Shown: positions 8,666 to 17,016, numbered from the stretch's first letter. The stretch is 54,388 nucleotides of DNA from Acidobacteriaceae bacterium (GCA_030037635.1 JASHQH010000092.1:1-54388); one strand, 5' to 3'. The notes: generated by a model from the letters alone, not told the origin. Translations and numbers: made by a program.

Positions 8666-9442
8666 ATGCTGAACAGACTCTTCCCCGCCCTGCTCGCGTC
8701 GATGCTGGCCGTTCCGGCCCTGGCGCAAACGCCCCTTCGCGTGGCTGCGGCCGCCGACCTCGAACCCGCTCTGCCGCCCATCCTGGCTGAGTTCGAGCGC
8801 TCTACCGGCATTCACGCCGAAGCCACCTATAAGGCCTCGGCCGTGCTGACCACGCAGATTGAAAACGGCGCGCCTTTCGACGTGTTCTTTTCCGCCGATC
8901 TGGGTTATCCCAAGCGCCTCATCAGTGATGGTCTGGCCGATGCCGCCGGCTCATCCGACTCCACCACGCCCATCACCTACGCCAAAGGCACGCTCGTCCT
9001 GTGGGAGCGGAAAGACTCGCACCTGCCTGCGCCCTCGCTCGATCTGCTCGGCTCGCCGTCCCTCAAGCGCCTGGCCATTGCCAACCCCGACAGCGCGCCT
9101 TATGGCCGCGCCGCCGTGGCCGCATTGCAGAGCCTCAAGCTCTACGACGCGCTCAAGCCGCGTATCGTGACTGCCGAAAACATCTCGCAGGCTGCGCAGT
9201 TCGTCTACTCGGCGAACGCCGACGCCGGCCTCATCTCGCTCACCTCAGCGCTCACGCCGCGCCTCACTGCGGATGGCCAGTACTTCGTCATCCCGCGTGA
9301 TCTGTATCCGCCCATCGAGCAGGGTGCGGTCATCGTAACCAATACCAAGCAGCGCGATGCCGCGCACAAGCTGCTCGATTTTGTGCTCTCGCCGCCGGTG
9401 CAAGCCGAACTGGCCAAGAGCGGGCTGACGCCGGTGAAGTAG
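8666..9442 (+). CDS. modA: molybdate ABC transporter, periplasmic binding protein
   Basis: 258 residues with a signal peptide (MLNRLFPALLASMLAVPALAQ, cleavage after ALA at about 20). The mature start TPLRVAAAADLEPALPPILAEFE and the segments YKASAVLTTQIENGAPFDVFFSAD and NPDSAPYGRAA match ModA-type oxyanion-binding proteins. It captures molybdate (or tungstate) in the periplasm and hands it to ModBC. AGGAGGG lies 12 bases before the ATG. It is the first gene of a modABC cluster. The gap to modB (about 150 bases) contains a 14-bp palindrome, so coupling to modB is looser than that between modB and modC. Confidence 0.92.
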   Translation: MLNRLFPALLASMLAVPALAQTPLRVAAAADLEPALPPILAEFERSTGIHAEATYKASAVLTTQIENGAPFDVFFSADLGYPKRLISDGLADAAGSSDSTTPITYAKGTLVLWERKDSHLPAPSLDLLGSPSLKRLAIANPDSAPYGRAAVAALQSLKLYDALKPRIVTAENISQAAQFVYSANADAGLISLTSALTPRLTADGQYFVIPRDLYPPIEQGAVIVTNTKQRDAAHKLLDFVLSPPVQAELAKSGLTPVK

Positions 9443-9489
9443 AAGCAGCGGAGATAGCGGTGTTGGCGGAGTCAGGTCCGGCCCGTTGC

Positions 9490-9526
9490 CCCACCCTTTT
9501 CCGCGTTCTTTACGGAAAAGGGTGGG
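9490..9526. repeat. 14-bp intergenic palindrome, CCCACCC...GGGTGGG family (copy 1)
   Basis: Perfect inverted arms at 9490-9503 and 9513-9526 (CCCACCCTTTTCCG with its complement) around a 9-base loop, between modA and modB. Two related palindromes lie at 16799-16823 and 16860-16894. This suggests a dispersed REP-like element. It has no T tract, so it is not a simple terminator, though the hairpin could stabilise the modA 3' end. Confidence 0.8.
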
Positions 9527-9592
9527 AATCTCCAATTCCGCGAAATGGTTGGGAATCCGCGCGCCGGGCCGTTAGTCTGTTGATTGACCCTC

Positions 9593-10276
9593 ATGGACTG
9601 GCAAGCCTTCGCACTCTCGCTCCGCTTGGCCACGGTGACCACCGTCCTTCTTCTCGCCATCGCCGTGCCTCTGGCGGCGCTGCTGGTGATGGGCCGCAGC
9701 CGCTGGCTGGCTGCTCTTGAAGCGCTGACCTCCCTGGCCATGGTCCTTCCTCCCACGGTTCTCGGCTTTTTTCTTCTTGTGCTGCTCGGCCCACGCACTG
9801 CGTTTGGCCGAGGCATTGCGACCCTGCTCGGTCATCCGCTGGCATTTTCCTTCGATGGCCTCGTCGTCGGTTCCGTGATTTACAGCCTTCCCTTTGCCGT
9901 CCAGCCGCTCGTCGCAGGCTTCGCCGCAGTCGACACCGGCCTGGTCGACGCCGCCCGTCTGCTTGGGGCCGGCCCCGCGCGTATCGTCTCCAGCGTGCTC
10001 ATTCCGCTGGCCCGCCGTTCTCTGCTCGCGTCCGTCATTCTCAGCTTTCTGCACACCATGGGCGAATTCGGCGTAGTTCTCATGCTGGGCGGCGACATTC
10101 CCGGCGCCACGCGTACGCTCTCCATCGTGCTTTACAACCAGGTGGAGAACTTCGACTATGCCGCGGCCAACCGCACCGCCGGAATTCTTGTCGGCATCAG
10201 CGTTCTTGCCCTGGCACTCATTTACTCCAAAGCCAGAAAGCGCGGAATGCCGCCGCCGCGGAGAGAACATGCTTGA
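9593..10276 (+). CDS. modB: molybdate ABC transporter, permease
   Basis: 227 residues, about five to six hydrophobic segments. The cytoplasmic EAA-like loop VDAARLLGAGPARIVSSVLIPLA (about residues 120-142) is the contact site for the ATPase. The start at the ATG 9593 is preferred over a TTG at 9584; neither has a strong ribosome-binding site. It forms the membrane channel for molybdate, with ModA outside and ModC inside. Its 3' end overlaps the modC start by eight bases, so modB and modC are translationally coupled. Confidence 0.9.
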   Translation: MDWQAFALSLRLATVTTVLLLAIAVPLAALLVMGRSRWLAALEALTSLAMVLPPTVLGFFLLVLLGPRTAFGRGIATLLGHPLAFSFDGLVVGSVIYSLPFAVQPLVAGFAAVDTGLVDAARLLGAGPARIVSSVLIPLARRSLLASVILSFLHTMGEFGVVLMLGGDIPGATRTLSIVLYNQVENFDYAAANRTAGILVGISVLALALIYSKARKRGMPPPRREHA

Positions 10277-10982
10277 GCTGGCCCTCGATGCACGGCGCGG
10301 CAGCTTCCATCTCTACGTGGAATGCTCCTTCACCTCCAGTTGGACGGTCATCTTCGGACCCTCCGGCTCTGGCAAAACGACGTTGCTACGCTTGCTCGCC
10401 GGTCTTGACCGCGCCCGCCGCGACGAGGGGGTCCGAGTCACGTTCGACGGCCGCGACCTGGCTCAGACCAAGCGCAGCCTCTGGCTGCCGCCCGGCCAAC
10501 GCCAGGTCGGCTTTGTTGCACAGCAGCCCGCGTTGTTTCCGCACCTGAGCGCGGCGCAGAATGTGGCGTACGGCCTGCACGGCATGGCGCGCGATCGCCG
10601 GGCAACCAGGGTGGATGAAATGCTGGCTTTGGCCGGCGCCACCGACCTCGCCGCTCGCCGCCCGCAGGATCTTTCCGGCGGGCAGGCGCAGCGCGTGGCG
10701 CTGGCTCGCGCTCTGGCGCCCGGCCCGCGCCTTCTGCTTCTCGATGAGCCGTTTTCCGCGCTCGACGGCACGGCCAGCGATGCCCTGCTCGATCGCCTGC
10801 AATTGTGGTTGAAAGAGAATCAGGTTCAGGCCATCATGGCCACGCACGATGCGCCCGACGCCCTCGCCACCGGCGCCGAGGTTCTCTTGCTGACCGAAGG
10901 CCGCCTCACCGCGCTCGGTCCCGCCGCGCAAGTACTCGCCGCGGAACGCGAAAGGCTCTTGAATCGCCTCAAATCACGCTGA
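10269..10982 (+). CDS. modC: molybdate ABC transporter, ATPase (short form)
   Basis: 237 residues. Walker A is GPSGSGKTTLLRLLAG, the Q loop is VGFVAQQPALFPHL, the signature is LSGGQAQRVALARAL, Walker B is RLLLLDEPFSALD, and the switch His is in IMATHDAPDAL. The start ATG at 10269 lies inside the modB 3' end. The protein stops soon after the nucleotide-binding domain. The C-terminal TOBE/MOP domain that binds molybdate in classical ModC (about 350 residues) is absent. Assignment as ModC rests on its position next to modA and modB. It powers import by ATP hydrolysis. No ModE regulator gene is nearby. Confidence 0.88.
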   Translation: MLELALDARRGSFHLYVECSFTSSWTVIFGPSGSGKTTLLRLLAGLDRARRDEGVRVTFDGRDLAQTKRSLWLPPGQRQVGFVAQQPALFPHLSAAQNVAYGLHGMARDRRATRVDEMLALAGATDLAARRPQDLSGGQAQRVALARALAPGPRLLLLDEPFSALDGTASDALLDRLQLWLKENQVQAIMATHDAPDALATGAEVLLLTEGRLTALGPAAQVLAAERERLLNRLKSR

Positions 10983-11013
10983 TCCCTAAGATCTGTTTCT
11001 ATTCGAGGTTTTC

Positions 11014-11041
11014 TAATCCCTAATCCCTATTCCCTAATCCC
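11014..11041. repeat. heptanucleotide tandem repeat (TAATCCC, four units)
   Basis: Units TAATCCC, TAATCCC, TATTCCC and TAATCCC run from 11014 to 11041 in the convergent modC-murB junction. Because murB ends at 11027 on the minus strand, the last codons of murB (GIRE and stop) are encoded within the repeat. Confidence 0.85.
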
Positions 11042-12091
11042 TGTTTCTCCCACCAGCACCGGCTCCATCTCCAGCCGGATGCCGAATCGCTCCTTAACCG
11101 CATCGCGAATCCTCTCGGCCAGCGCAAGAACCTCCGCAGCCGTCGCGCCTCCACGATTCACCAGCGCCAGCGTGTGCTGGGACGAGATCGCGGCGCGGCC
11201 CATCGCGTATCCCTTTGCGAATCCCGTCTGCTCGATCAGCCATGCCGCCGGAACTTTCACGCAGCCTGCTTTCTCTGCATCCCCTCCCGCCGGAAAACCT
11301 GGCGGCGCGCTCGTGCTGCGTGCGCCAATCTCCCGAAAAACCTCCGCACTCACTACCGGATTCTTGAAAAAGCTACCAGCACTGCGTGTATTCGGATCAC
11401 CTTCGACGAGAAGCATGCCTTTGCGCCTGCGAATCCGCCTTACCGCCTCCGCAACCTCTGTCAGGCTCGGCAGCGCGCCCACAAACCCGCTTGCCGCTAA
11501 CTCCCTTTCCACGTCCGCGTAGCGCAGTGCCGGCTTGCCGCCTTCCGTCAGCCGGTAGTCGACCCGCGTCACTACGAAACGTCCGCGATCCGCGCTGTTG
11601 AACCGGCTGCGGCGATACGCAAATCCGCACTCCGCATTGCCCAGCTCCGCAAACCTCCCCGTCTCCCGGTCGAAGCCGCGCACGCACTCGATGACGCTGG
11701 CCACTTCCTGCCCGTACGCGCCCACGTTCTGCACCGGCGTGCCTCCCACGGTGCCAGGAATTCCGGCCAGACACTCTATCCCAGCCAATCCAGCTTCCGT
11801 GCTCTGCTGCACGCAGTGCTCCCACGGTTCGCCCGCAGCTACGCGAAAAACCGCGCCGTCGCGCTCGATGCCTTTCAAGCCGATGCGCAGCACCAGCCCG
11901 TTGAAGCCCGCATCCGCGACGACCAGGTTGCTGCCGCCGCCCATCACAAACAGCGGCACGCCCCGCTTCTGCGCCCAGGCGCTCGCCTCGGCAATCTCCG
12001 GCTCGCTCGCCGCCTCGGCAAACCACCGCGCGGGACCCCCGATGCCGAGGGTCGTCAGCGGCGCTAACGAAATGTTCTCAAAAATCTTCAA
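11027..12091 (-). CDS. murB: UDP-N-acetylenolpyruvoylglucosamine reductase
   Basis: 354 residues, the longer type I MurB form. It carries the FAD-binding FVMGGGSNLVVAD near residues 48-60, the substrate loop GIPGTVGGTPVQNVGAYGQE near 110-128, and the catalytic Ser region RSAGSFFKNPV. It reduces UDP-GlcNAc-enolpyruvate to UDP-MurNAc with NADPH, a step of peptidoglycan synthesis in the cytoplasm. The gene stands alone rather than in a division cluster. It is convergent with modC, and its last four codons fall in a TAATCCC heptad repeat, so the C-terminal tail may vary between strains. Divergent from the LprI-repeat gene with an 85-base gap. Confidence 0.94.
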   Translation of the reverse strand: MKIFENISLAPLTTLGIGGPARWFAEAASEPEIAEASAWAQKRGVPLFVMGGGSNLVVADAGFNGLVLRIGLKGIERDGAVFRVAAGEPWEHCVQQSTEAGLAGIECLAGIPGTVGGTPVQNVGAYGQEVASVIECVRGFDRETGRFAELGNAECGFAYRRSRFNSADRGRFVVTRVDYRLTEGGKPALRYADVERELAASGFVGALPSLTEVAEAVRRIRRRKGMLLVEGDPNTRSAGSFFKNPVVSAEVFREIGARSTSAPPGFPAGGDAEKAGCVKVPAAWLIEQTGFAKGYAMGRAAISSQHTLALVNRGGATAAEVLALAERIRDAVKERFGIRLEMEPVLVGETGIRE

Positions 12092-12176
12092 AACTCAAGG
12101 TTACCGCAATGCCCAAAGATCGCAATCGTCCGTCTAATCAGGCGTATACTGCAGTCGAATTCTCCGGAGTACTTCC

Positions 12177-14516
12177 GTGCGGACTTGTCTCCTGCGAGCA
12201 TTTGTGCTCGTTTTGTGCCTTGTTTCCAGCTCGTTCCTGATTGCTCAAACCGCATCCGCATCCGTTCCGGCGAGCGCCTCCGACGTCCAGCACGCTCCCG
12301 ATCCCGATAGCGGCATGATCGGCCACGTCGACGGCCTTTTCATTCCCCTGGTTCCCGGCGCGCCATTCCACGCGAAAATCGTGGTCCACCTTACGCGGCA
12401 ACTGCCCGACGGCGCCACCGTGGAGCAAAAGTACTACACTCTCGCCGCGCGCTCGAGCGACGGCCGTACGTATCGCGAAATGCGCGAACCTGTGCCCGCC
12501 GACTCCGACCTTGAGCCGGCTCTGGTTCACACCCAGGTCTACGACCCCAAGACCTCGCTGATCACCGGCTGCGTGCCCGACGAGCGTATCTGCCGCCATG
12601 GCACCTTCGATCCCACGCAGCATCCCGTCGACGAGCCCGCCGGCCCGTCGAGTGATGGCAAATCCGTGCTCACGCGGGAGAGCCTGGGCACCAAAACCAT
12701 CGACGGCCTGGAATGCTCGGGGACTCGCGAAACGCGCACTTTTAAAGTTGGCGCATTCGGCAACGACAAGCCGCTGGTGGTCATCAAGGAGATCTGGTAC
12801 TCACCGCAGTTGCAGTTCAATCTTTCCGTCACCCGCCTCGATCCTCGCAACGGCACGCAAAAGCTCGAAGTCACCGACCTCAAGCTGGGTGATCCCGGCG
12901 AGGCGTGGTTCACCATGCCCGATGGCTTCCGGCTGGTCACAGGCCGCGGCATGCAGACTCGCCCCGTCTATCCCGCCGAACTCGAGCCGCTTATTGAGAA
13001 AGACGTGAGCGGCATGACGCCTGACGAGCTCAAGACTGCTCTCGACCCCGTTGAGGCCGCAATCGGCACCTACACCAAGGTCCACGCCCAGGCCGCACCC
13101 AACGACAGGAGCGACGAATTTGCCGGCAGGTTGCGCCAGCGCCTGGCCAACGACCTGCGCATGCTGCAACAGAACTCGGGCCCGCGCGCGGCTCAGCTTC
13201 AGGAAGCCGACCTGCGCATGAACGAAAGCTTCCGCACCGTGGTGAATTCGCCCTGCATCGACAAGCCCGCGCCCGGCGACCCGCCCAATATACCCACCAG
13301 CGCCGAAGGCGTGCGCGCCGAACAAACCGCGTGGCTCGCGCTGCGCGATGCCTGGGTCGCGTTTCTCGTCAAGCTATTTCCCAACGCCAATCCTGCCAGC
13401 TTGAGCTGGACGCTTAGCAACGAGCGCGAATCCGATTTGCGTCACCTGGAGAACATCGAGCGCAATCGCGGCTGCGAAACTGAAGAGTCCATCGAGCCCC
13501 TGCTTGCCCGCTATGTCACCGGCCTCACCCCCGATCAGCTCGATGCCGCGCTCAAGCCCGTCGACGCGGCGATCGCAGCCTATGCCAAAGCCCACGCCGC
13601 CGCCTCACCTAACGACCAGAGCGAGAACTTCTCAAACCAGTTGCGCGCCCGCTTCTCCGGCGAACTGAATATGCTGCAGCAGAACGCGAACAGCAATTTC
13701 CCCAAATTCCAGCTCCAGGACGCCGACCTGCGCATGAAAGAAACATTCCGCGAGGTGTCAACCTCGCCCTGCATCGACAAGCCGCAGCCCGGCGATCCGC
13801 CCAACCTTCCCACCAGCGCCGAAGGCCTGCGCGCCGAGCAAACCGCATGGCTGGCGTTGCGTGATGCGTGGGACGCTTTCCTGGCCCAGCTGTTTCCCAA
13901 GGCTGACCCCGCCAGTTTCGGCTGGATGATGACCAACGAGCGCGACGCGGAGCTGCGCCGCCTTGAAAACGCCGAACGCAACCGCGGCTGCGAGATTGAA
14001 GTGTCCATCGAGCCGCTTCTCGTCCGCTACGTCCCCGGACTCACTCCCGGTCAGCTCGATGCGGCGGTCAAACCCGTCGACGCCGCGATCGCAGCTTACG
14101 CCAAGGCCCATGCCGACGCCGAGCCCGGCGATCTGAACGACAATTACGCGCGCATGCTCGAGCAGCAGCTGGCCAGCCAGCTCCAGTTTCAGCAGCAAAA
14201 CCCCATGCCCTCGCAGGACAACTTTGAAGAGGCTGACCTGCACTTGAACCAGGCCTTCCGCGCGGTCATCAATTCATCTTGTCTCAGCAAGCCCGTCCCC
14301 GGCGACCCGCCCAACGCGCCGGTGAGCGAGGAGAAGCTTCGCGCCGAGGAGCGCGCCTGGATCGCCATGCGCGATGCGTGGACAGCGTTCATGGCCACCG
14401 TTTATCCCAGTGCCAATCGCGCGGCTCTCGGCCTGAATCTCACGCAGATTCGCACCGGCGAGCTGGAGCAAATCCGGAACATCGAGCGCAACCGCGGCTG
14501 CGTGCCTCAGGAGTAA
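12177..14516 (+). CDS. secreted protein with three tandem LprI-like (DUF1311-like) repeats
   Basis: 779 residues, GTG start, signal peptide MRTCLLRAFVLVLCLVSSSFLIAQ. Residues about 40-265 form a beta-rich domain of unknown family with paired Cys (GCVPDERIC). From about 280, three repeats of about 170 residues follow (starting near 280, 449 and 621). Each has a helical lead (GLTPDQLDAALKPVDAAI), then DLRMNESFR, then LRAEQTAWLALRDAWVAF, and ends in ERNRGC. The second half of each repeat matches the plan of the LprI/DUF1311 domain (a Leu-Asn-x-x-Tyr/Phe motif, an aQxAWxxxRDA motif, a terminal T/NER...L), a family known from lysozyme-inhibitor-like proteins. The assignment was made by eye. Expected location is the periplasm or outer surface. 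Fusion of three copies is unusual. Confidence 0.7.
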   Translation: MRTCLLRAFVLVLCLVSSSFLIAQTASASVPASASDVQHAPDPDSGMIGHVDGLFIPLVPGAPFHAKIVVHLTRQLPDGATVEQKYYTLAARSSDGRTYREMREPVPADSDLEPALVHTQVYDPKTSLITGCVPDERICRHGTFDPTQHPVDEPAGPSSDGKSVLTRESLGTKTIDGLECSGTRETRTFKVGAFGNDKPLVVIKEIWYSPQLQFNLSVTRLDPRNGTQKLEVTDLKLGDPGEAWFTMPDGFRLVTGRGMQTRPVYPAELEPLIEKDVSGMTPDELKTALDPVEAAIGTYTKVHAQAAPNDRSDEFAGRLRQRLANDLRMLQQNSGPRAAQLQEADLRMNESFRTVVNSPCIDKPAPGDPPNIPTSAEGVRAEQTAWLALRDAWVAFLVKLFPNANPASLSWTLSNERESDLRHLENIERNRGCETEESIEPLLARYVTGLTPDQLDAALKPVDAAIAAYAKAHAAASPNDQSENFSNQLRARFSGELNMLQQNANSNFPKFQLQDADLRMKETFREVSTSPCIDKPQPGDPPNLPTSAEGLRAEQTAWLALRDAWDAFLAQLFPKADPASFGWMMTNERDAELRRLENAERNRGCEIEVSIEPLLVRYVPGLTPGQLDAAVKPVDAAIAAYAKAHADAEPGDLNDNYARMLEQQLASQLQFQQQNPMPSQDNFEEADLHLNQAFRAVINSSCLSKPVPGDPPNAPVSEEKLRAEERAWIAMRDAWTAFMATVYPSANRAALGLNLTQIRTGELEQIRNIERNRGCVPQE
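13014..14510 (+). repeat. three tandem coding repeats of about 510 bases
   Basis: Repeat units start near 13014, 13521 and 14037, a period of 507-516 bases. Units 2 and 3 keep strong DNA-level identity at their starts (for example the stretch encoding PVDAAIAAYAKAHA), suggesting a more recent duplication of these two than of unit 1. Confidence 0.8.
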
Positions 14517-14596
14517 CCTCCGGTGCCGCTTGGGTGGCGTTCCGCCGCACGAATCCGTAAAATACAAACAGGCAGCTTCTCCTGCCGGAGGTATAC

Positions 14597-15025
14597 ATGT
14601 ATCCAGAACTGATGGTGATTCCGATGCGCGAGGAGCTGGTACGCGCCGGCATCAAAGAAACCCGGACGGCCGAAGACGTGGATGCAGCACTCGCTGAGCC
14701 CGGGACCACGCTCGTAGTCGTCAATTCCATATGCGGCTGTGCGGCCGGCAAAGCGCGCCCCGGCATTCGTCTCGCTCTGGCCCATTCTGCCAACCAGCCC
14801 GATCGCAAAATCACCGTCTTCGCGGGCCAGGATCGCGAGGCCACCGAGCGCGCCCGCAGCTATTTCGAAGGCCATCCTCCCAGCTCGCCCTCTGTCGCTC
14901 TGCTGCGCGATGGCAAACTCCTTTACCTGATGCAGCGCTCGTTCATCGAGCAGTCCACGGCAGAGAACATCGCCGCCGAACTCGCACGCGCCTTCGACAC
15001 CTTCTGCGCCAAGACGACAGCCTGA
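14597..15025 (+). CDS. BrxA/BrxB family bacilliredoxin
   Basis: 142 residues, typical length for this family. The N-terminus MYPELMVIPMREELVRAGI and the active site VNSICGCAAGKARPG (CGC motif near residue 53) are diagnostic of the YphP/YqiW bacilliredoxins. These have a thioredoxin-like fold and remove bacillithiol from oxidised protein thiols. A GGAGGT ribosome-binding site lies 8 bases upstream. The gene implies that the host makes bacillithiol or a related thiol. No bsh genes are in the window to confirm this. It sits alone between the LprI-repeat gene and a convergent permease. Confidence 0.9.
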   Translation: MYPELMVIPMREELVRAGIKETRTAEDVDAALAEPGTTLVVVNSICGCAAGKARPGIRLALAHSANQPDRKITVFAGQDREATERARSYFEGHPPSSPSVALLRDGKLLYLMQRSFIEQSTAENIAAELARAFDTFCAKTTA

Positions 15026-15049
15026 CCACCTCTCGACAGCTTGCAACGC

Positions 15050-15076
15050 AAAACGGCCTCCCGCATGGGAGGCCGT
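15050..15076 (-). terminator. rho-independent terminator of the APC permease gene
   Basis: A perfect 10-bp stem (15053-15062 with 15067-15076, ACGGCCTCCC and its complement) with loop GCAT is followed on the minus strand by TTTT. It lies 26 bases beyond the permease stop codon. It may also slow plus-strand transcripts from the bacilliredoxin gene, although no plus-strand T tract follows. Confidence 0.8.
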
Positions 15077-15101
15077 CGCATTCTGAGCGCGAATCGCCTT
15101 G

Positions 15102-16580
15102 CTAGTCCGCCGCCTGCATTTTGGCCTGCTTTTGCACTTTGCTGTGCTTGCGGCTGTAGGTGAAGTAAATAATCTGCCCCAGGATCAGCCAGCTGCCGAA
15201 GCCGATCCAGGCGGGAGCATCGAGCGAAAGCATGAGCGCCAGCGAGACAACCATGCCGCAAATGGGCACCAGCGGAACCAGCGGCGTGCGGAACGGCCGA
15301 TGCAGCTCGGGATGCCGGACACGCAGCACCCATACTCCCAGGCTCACAATGGTGAACGCGAGCAGCGTGCCCAGGCTCACCAGCTCGCCTAACAGCGTGA
15401 TCGGAAAGAAGGCGGCCAGGAAGGCAGCCAGGATCCCCACCACAATGGATGTAATGTAAGGCGTGCGAAAACGCGGATGCAGTTTGCCCACCCAGTTCCA
15501 CAGCAGGCCGTCGCGCGACATGGTGTAGAGAACGCGCGATTGCCCCAGCAACATCACCAGCATCACTGATGCCAGGCCGGCGATGGCGCCGAGATCGATG
15601 AGCAGTACACCCCATCGCACGCCGATCGCCGCCGCGCCATCGGCAACCGGGGCCGCAACATTCAGCGTGGTGTATGACTTGATTCCAGTCAGAAGGCCAG
15701 CCACGAAAATGTACAGGGCGGTGCACACAATCAGCGAGCCCAGAATGCCAAAGGGCATATCCTTCTGCGGATTTCTGGCTTCCTGCGCGGCCGTGGAGAC
15801 GGCGTCGAACCCGATATAGGCGAAGAACACCACCCCTGCCCCGCGCATGATGCCCGACCATCCGAACTGCCCGAAGTGGCCCGCGTTGGGGGGAATGAAT
15901 GGGTGCCAGTTGGCAACCATGTGCGGCCAGTGGCCGAAGGCATAGGTTCCGGCCAGACCGATAAAGAAAATAACGATCGAAACCTTGATCATGACCGCTG
16001 TGCTATTGAAATTGGCCGACTCGCGCACGCCGATCACCAGCACAATGGTGATGATGACAATGGCGGTCAACGCGAAGAGATCGACCTGCGCTGTAAAGGG
16101 ATGGCCGAACAGCGACAGGGTCAAGCCGGGCGTGGGATTGAAGGGCAGCTTGGCGCCGAAAAAGTGCACGAGACTGTTGACGAAGCCGCTCCAGCCTACG
16201 GCCACCGTTGCCGCTCCAAATGCGTATTCGAGTACGAGGGCCCAGCCGATGATCCACGCCACAAACTCGCCCATGGTCGCGTAGCCATAGGTGTAGGCGC
16301 TGCCGGCAATGGGCAGCATGGAGGCGAACTCCGCATAGCAAAGTCCCGCGAAGATGCAACCGATGCCCGCGATGATGTACGAAATCACAATGGCGGGACC
16401 GGCAAACTGGGCCGCCGCCGTGCCTGTCAAAACGAAAATCCCTGCACCGATGATGCCGCCGATTCCGATGGTAATTAAATTAATCGGTCCCAACGCCCGG
16501 CGCAGACAATGTTCGCCTTGCTCGTTGGCCTCGTTAAGAATCGAGTCGATTGGCTTTGTGGCCAGGAGATTGCCTGCCAT
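15102..16580 (-). CDS. APC superfamily amino-acid permease (cationic amino-acid transporter type)
   Basis: 492 residues with about 12 or more membrane segments. The first segment GIGGIIGAGIFVLTG holds the substrate-binding glycine motif of APC transporters. Other hallmarks are FAGLCYAEFASMLPIAGSAYTYGYATMGE and FFAYIGFDAVSTAAQEARNPQKDMPFGI. The pattern fits the CAT-like subgroup, which imports amino acids by cation or proton symport across the inner membrane. The exact substrate cannot be told. The start ATG has GGAGGAAATGA just upstream. A strong minus-strand terminator lies just beyond the stop. No partner genes are adjacent. Confidence 0.88.
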   Translation of the reverse strand: MAGNLLATKPIDSILNEANEQGEHCLRRALGPINLITIGIGGIIGAGIFVLTGTAAAQFAGPAIVISYIIAGIGCIFAGLCYAEFASMLPIAGSAYTYGYATMGEFVAWIIGWALVLEYAFGAATVAVGWSGFVNSLVHFFGAKLPFNPTPGLTLSLFGHPFTAQVDLFALTAIVIITIVLVIGVRESANFNSTAVMIKVSIVIFFIGLAGTYAFGHWPHMVANWHPFIPPNAGHFGQFGWSGIMRGAGVVFFAYIGFDAVSTAAQEARNPQKDMPFGILGSLIVCTALYIFVAGLLTGIKSYTTLNVAAPVADGAAAIGVRWGVLLIDLGAIAGLASVMLVMLLGQSRVLYTMSRDGLLWNWVGKLHPRFRTPYITSIVVGILAAFLAAFFPITLLGELVSLGTLLAFTIVSLGVWVLRVRHPELHRPFRTPLVPLVPICGMVVSLALMLSLDAPAWIGFGSWLILGQIIYFTYSRKHSKVQKQAKMQAAD

Positions 16581-16798
16581 TCATTTCCTCCGCAATAGCT
16601 TTTCGGTATCTTTGCGCTCGCAGCACCGCGTGCCCATCACGTCCCATCCGGTCGCGTCGATTTGGAGTTTATGGATTCGGGACACAGCAACACGGAAATC
16701 GCGATAGGGGAACTTGTAACGCCATCATACGCTACACGATCCGCCCGGCCTCACGCCAGCACTTGTAGCGCCGGCCGCCCTGATCTTCCCTGCCCTGT

Positions 16799-16823
16799 CC
16801 TTTTCGCGCTCTTTGCGAAAAGG
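16799..16823. repeat. intergenic palindrome, CCCACCC family (copy 2)
   Basis: Perfect 9-bp arms CCTTTTCGC (16799-16807) and GCGAAAAGG (16815-16823) around a 7-base loop GCTCTTT. The loop and inner stem resemble copy 1 at 9490-9526 (inner TTTTCCGCGTTCTTT against TTTTCGCGCTCTTT). The outer G-rich flank (GGGCGGG) is also related. Confidence 0.7.
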
Positions 16824-16859
16824 GCGGGATGGCCAGACCGCCGCATTCCTGTTCGCCCT

Positions 16860-16894
16860 CCCACCCTTTCGCCATGAGACGGCGAAAGGATGGG
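16860..16894. repeat. intergenic palindrome, CCCACCC family (copy 3)
   Basis: Arms of 14 bases at 16860-16873 and 16881-16894 (CCCACCCTTTCGCC with a complement carrying one mismatch) around loop ATGAGAC. It shares the CCCACCCTTT arm with copy 1. It lies 36 bases from copy 2 and could pair with it as a larger composite element. Confidence 0.75.
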
Positions 16895-17016
16895 GCACGG
16901 GGATTAGGGCAACATTTTCATTAAGACTGTCGCGATTTCAGACAGTTCGTGTCTGGACTTCGGGCAGGAATCGATTTTCGGTCAAACGTCTGCCCGAGAA
17001 ACGAACAGCGTTTGTC

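Larger units (their letters stand above)
16581..17016. other. 436-base intergenic region with palindromic elements
   Basis: No gene was found. It lies between the permease start and the thiE stop, so it holds the permease promoter. Two hairpin-forming palindromes of the CCCACCC family lie at 16799-16823 and 16860-16894. Between 16920 and 17030 there are GAGACAGTTxGT-like and TCAGACAGTTCGTGTC stretches of unclear meaning. Confidence 0.5.
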
